Shown: one piece after another, positions 4,591 through 5,883 of the stretch | How positions within the stretch are numbered: the first letter of the stretch is position 1 | Layout: each line of letters begins with the position of its first letter | Source of the DNA: an uncultured Fimbriimonadales bacterium | GTDB lineage: Bacteria; Armatimonadota; Fimbriimonadia; Fimbriimonadales; GBS-DC | DNA: 5,883 bases | Assembly: GCA_937925775.1 (NCBI GenBank) | Contig: CALAMM010000008.1 | Coordinates: forward strand, 1-5,883 | Direction: 5' to 3' | Notes under the pieces: generated by a model | What the model was told of the DNA's origin: nothing | Seen by the model: only the letters and a program-made list of their open reading frames with translations | Database searches by the model: none | Translations under genes and position numbers: made by a program

Positions 4591-5883
4591 ATGCCGAAGC
4601 CCAAGCATGCCGAACCGAAATTGGTGAACATCGAAATCAACGGCATTCCCCTGCAAGTGCCCGAAGGCGAGCTGCTGGTGGAAGCGGCGAAGCGCGTGCA
4701 AGCCGACATACCCATCTTCTGCTATCACAAATATATGGCGCCCGTCGGAATGTGCCGCATGTGCCTGGTAGAGGTCGGCTACAAGCAGCCCGACGGTAGC
4801 GTGCGCAAGATGCCCAAGCCGCAAGCGTCCTGTACCCTACCCTGCACAGAGGGGCTGGTCGCATGGACGGAGACCGAGCAGATTATCAAAGACCGCCGCG
4901 CCATACTGGAGTTCCTGCTCATCAACCACCCACTGGACTGCCCTATCTGCGACCGCGGCGGCGAGTGCCCTCTGCAAAACAACACCCAGTTCTACGGCCC
5001 ATCCACCAGCCGCTACATCGAGATTAAACGCCACCTGCCCAAAGCGTTTCCCCTATCGAAATATGTTGCGCTGGATCTGGAACGGTGTATTCAGTGCGGG
5101 CGGTGTGTGCGCTTCACGGAAGAGGTGTCGGGCGACGCGCAGCTCGCTTTCCTGTTCCGTGGAGCGCAAACCCAGCCGCATACCTTCCAACTGACCGAGT
5201 TCACCAGCCGATTCAGCGGGAATGTCATCGAAATCTGCCCTGTCGGCGCACTCACCAGCCGTGTCTACCGATTCCGCGCCCGACCGTGGGACATCACGAC
5301 CCAGAAAACAATCTGCACGATGTGTTCCAACGGCTGCAACCTCTATGTCGACAGTCGGTCAGGCAGAGTCGTGCGCTTCAACGCCCGCGAGAATCCGCAG
5401 GTGAACGAGACATGGACCTGCGATAAGGGCAAGTTCGAGCAGACTTATATGCACGCGCCAGACCGCCTCACGCAGCCGATGGTGCGCCGCGGCAAGGAAT
5501 GGGAGCCGATACGGTGGGGCGACGCTTATGACCTGCTGTTGGAGCGTTGGAACACACTTTCCAACAAGCGCGGCGGACGTGCCATCGCAGGACTCGCGGG
5601 GCACAAACTCAGCAACGAGTCGTTTTACTTGTTCCAGAAACTAATGCGCGGCGCGTTCCAGACGAACGCCATCGACCATCGCCTGACGCGCTATCAAGGC
5701 GAGCTGGGCGCGCCCACCGTACAGAACGAGTATCGCGACTTGGAAGCGGCATCGCTCGTGTTCGTGTTCGGTTCCGATTTAGTCAGCGAGCAACCGATGG
5801 TGTTCCTGCGGGCACGCAAGGCGCACCGACGCTACGGCGTGGGGGTCATCGTCGCGTACCCTGTCGCCAACGCCGTTGAGGAG
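4591..5883 (+). CDS. nuoG: NADH-quinone oxidoreductase subunit G (complex I), 5' part
   Basis: The first 431 codons of a gene that is open to the window edge; the family usually has about 700-900 residues. It is the iron-sulfur subunit of the complex I peripheral arm, passing electrons from the NuoF flavin site towards quinone. Domains in order: a plant-ferredoxin-like [2Fe-2S] domain with Cys44, Cys55, Cys58 and Cys81 (N1b); the His-ligated cluster His113-x3-Cys117-x2-Cys120-x5-Cys126 (N5); Cys166, Cys169, Cys172 and Cys216 (N4); then the molybdopterin-oxidoreductase-like part with Cys242-x2-Cys245-x3-Cys249-x27-Cys277, the site of the off-path N7 cluster, which only some bacteria keep. In formate dehydrogenases a Cys or Sec metal ligand follows the IDH motif; here IDHRLTRYQGE (361-371) has neither, which favours NuoG over a catalytic molybdoenzyme. 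No ribosome binding site is seen, and a TATAAT box lies nine bases before the ATG. nuoE and nuoF are not directly upstream. Confidence 0.93.
   Translation, partial: MPKPKHAEPKLVNIEINGIPLQVPEGELLVEAAKRVQADIPIFCYHKYMAPVGMCRMCLVEVGYKQPDGSVRKMPKPQASCTLPCTEGLVAWTETEQIIKDRRAILEFLLINHPLDCPICDRGGECPLQNNTQFYGPSTSRYIEIKRHLPKAFPLSKYVALDLERCIQCGRCVRFTEEVSGDAQLAFLFRGAQTQPHTFQLTEFTSRFSGNVIEICPVGALTSRVYRFRARPWDITTQKTICTMCSNGCNLYVDSRSGRVVRFNARENPQVNETWTCDKGKFEQTYMHAPDRLTQPMVRRGKEWEPIRWGDAYDLLLERWNTLSNKRGGRAIAGLAGHKLSNESFYLFQKLMRGAFQTNAIDHRLTRYQGELGAPTVQNEYRDLEAASLVFVFGSDLVSEQPMVFLRARKAHRRYGVGVIVAYPVANAVEE

Noticed and set aside
5085..5879. Open frames at 5085-5426 and 5547-5879 on the + strand
   Set aside because: They are out of frame with nuoG, which stays open from 4591 to the window edge with all iron-sulfur ligands in the expected spacing.
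4591..5883. NAD-dependent formate dehydrogenase alpha subunit
   Set aside because: The Fe-S domains are shared, but the Cys/Sec metal ligand expected after IDH is absent (361-371), which fits NuoG. The missing 3' part leaves a small doubt.

Overview
The window looks like ordinary chromosomal sequence from a fairly GC-rich, free-living bacterium. It holds five genes on the + strand, all reading left to right, and no convincing gene on the - strand. The organism cannot be named from this piece alone. The tandem palindromic repeat at the left end and the GGTATAAT boxes placed almost against start codons remind me of thermophilic, Armatimonadota-like environmental genomes. That is an impression from memory and low confidence.

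Layout. Bases 1-146 carry two and a half copies of a 59-base repeat built of hairpins, followed by about 110 bases of leader. A one-transmembrane HtrA/Deg serine protease (258-1418) comes next. Four bases after its stop begins a 592-residue zinc-type (MDR) dehydrogenase (1423-3201), which is unusual in having two tandem Rossmann-like halves. The stop codon of that gene lies inside a perfect TATAAT box. This box starts a second unit: a compact hairpin leader, then quinolinate synthase nadA (3279-4361). A 69-residue Trm112-like zinc protein (4361-4570) overlaps the nadA stop by one base. A third box (4576-4581) lies just ahead of nuoG, the iron-sulfur subunit of complex I, which starts at 4591 and runs off the right edge. 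It stays open through 5883 with all its cluster cysteines in place.

Function. The genes do not form one pathway. The protease and dehydrogenase are packed as an operon without an obvious functional link. NadA makes quinolinate for NAD synthesis, and NuoG belongs to the main NADH-consuming respiratory complex, so two adjacent units touch NAD metabolism, but they appear to have separate promoters. No intrinsic terminator with a stem followed directly by a T-run was seen between units, so read-through is possible.

Most worth a second look: (1) the nadA leader, whose fold (basal stem, ACAAC...CCCC bulge on the 5' side, upper stem, short 3' joint just ahead of the ribosome binding site) resembles the class I NAD+ riboswitch (nadA motif) as I remember it; (2) the internally duplicated dehydrogenase; (3) the palindromic repeat with a paired base change between copies; (4) -10 boxes so near start codons that leaderless mRNAs are likely.
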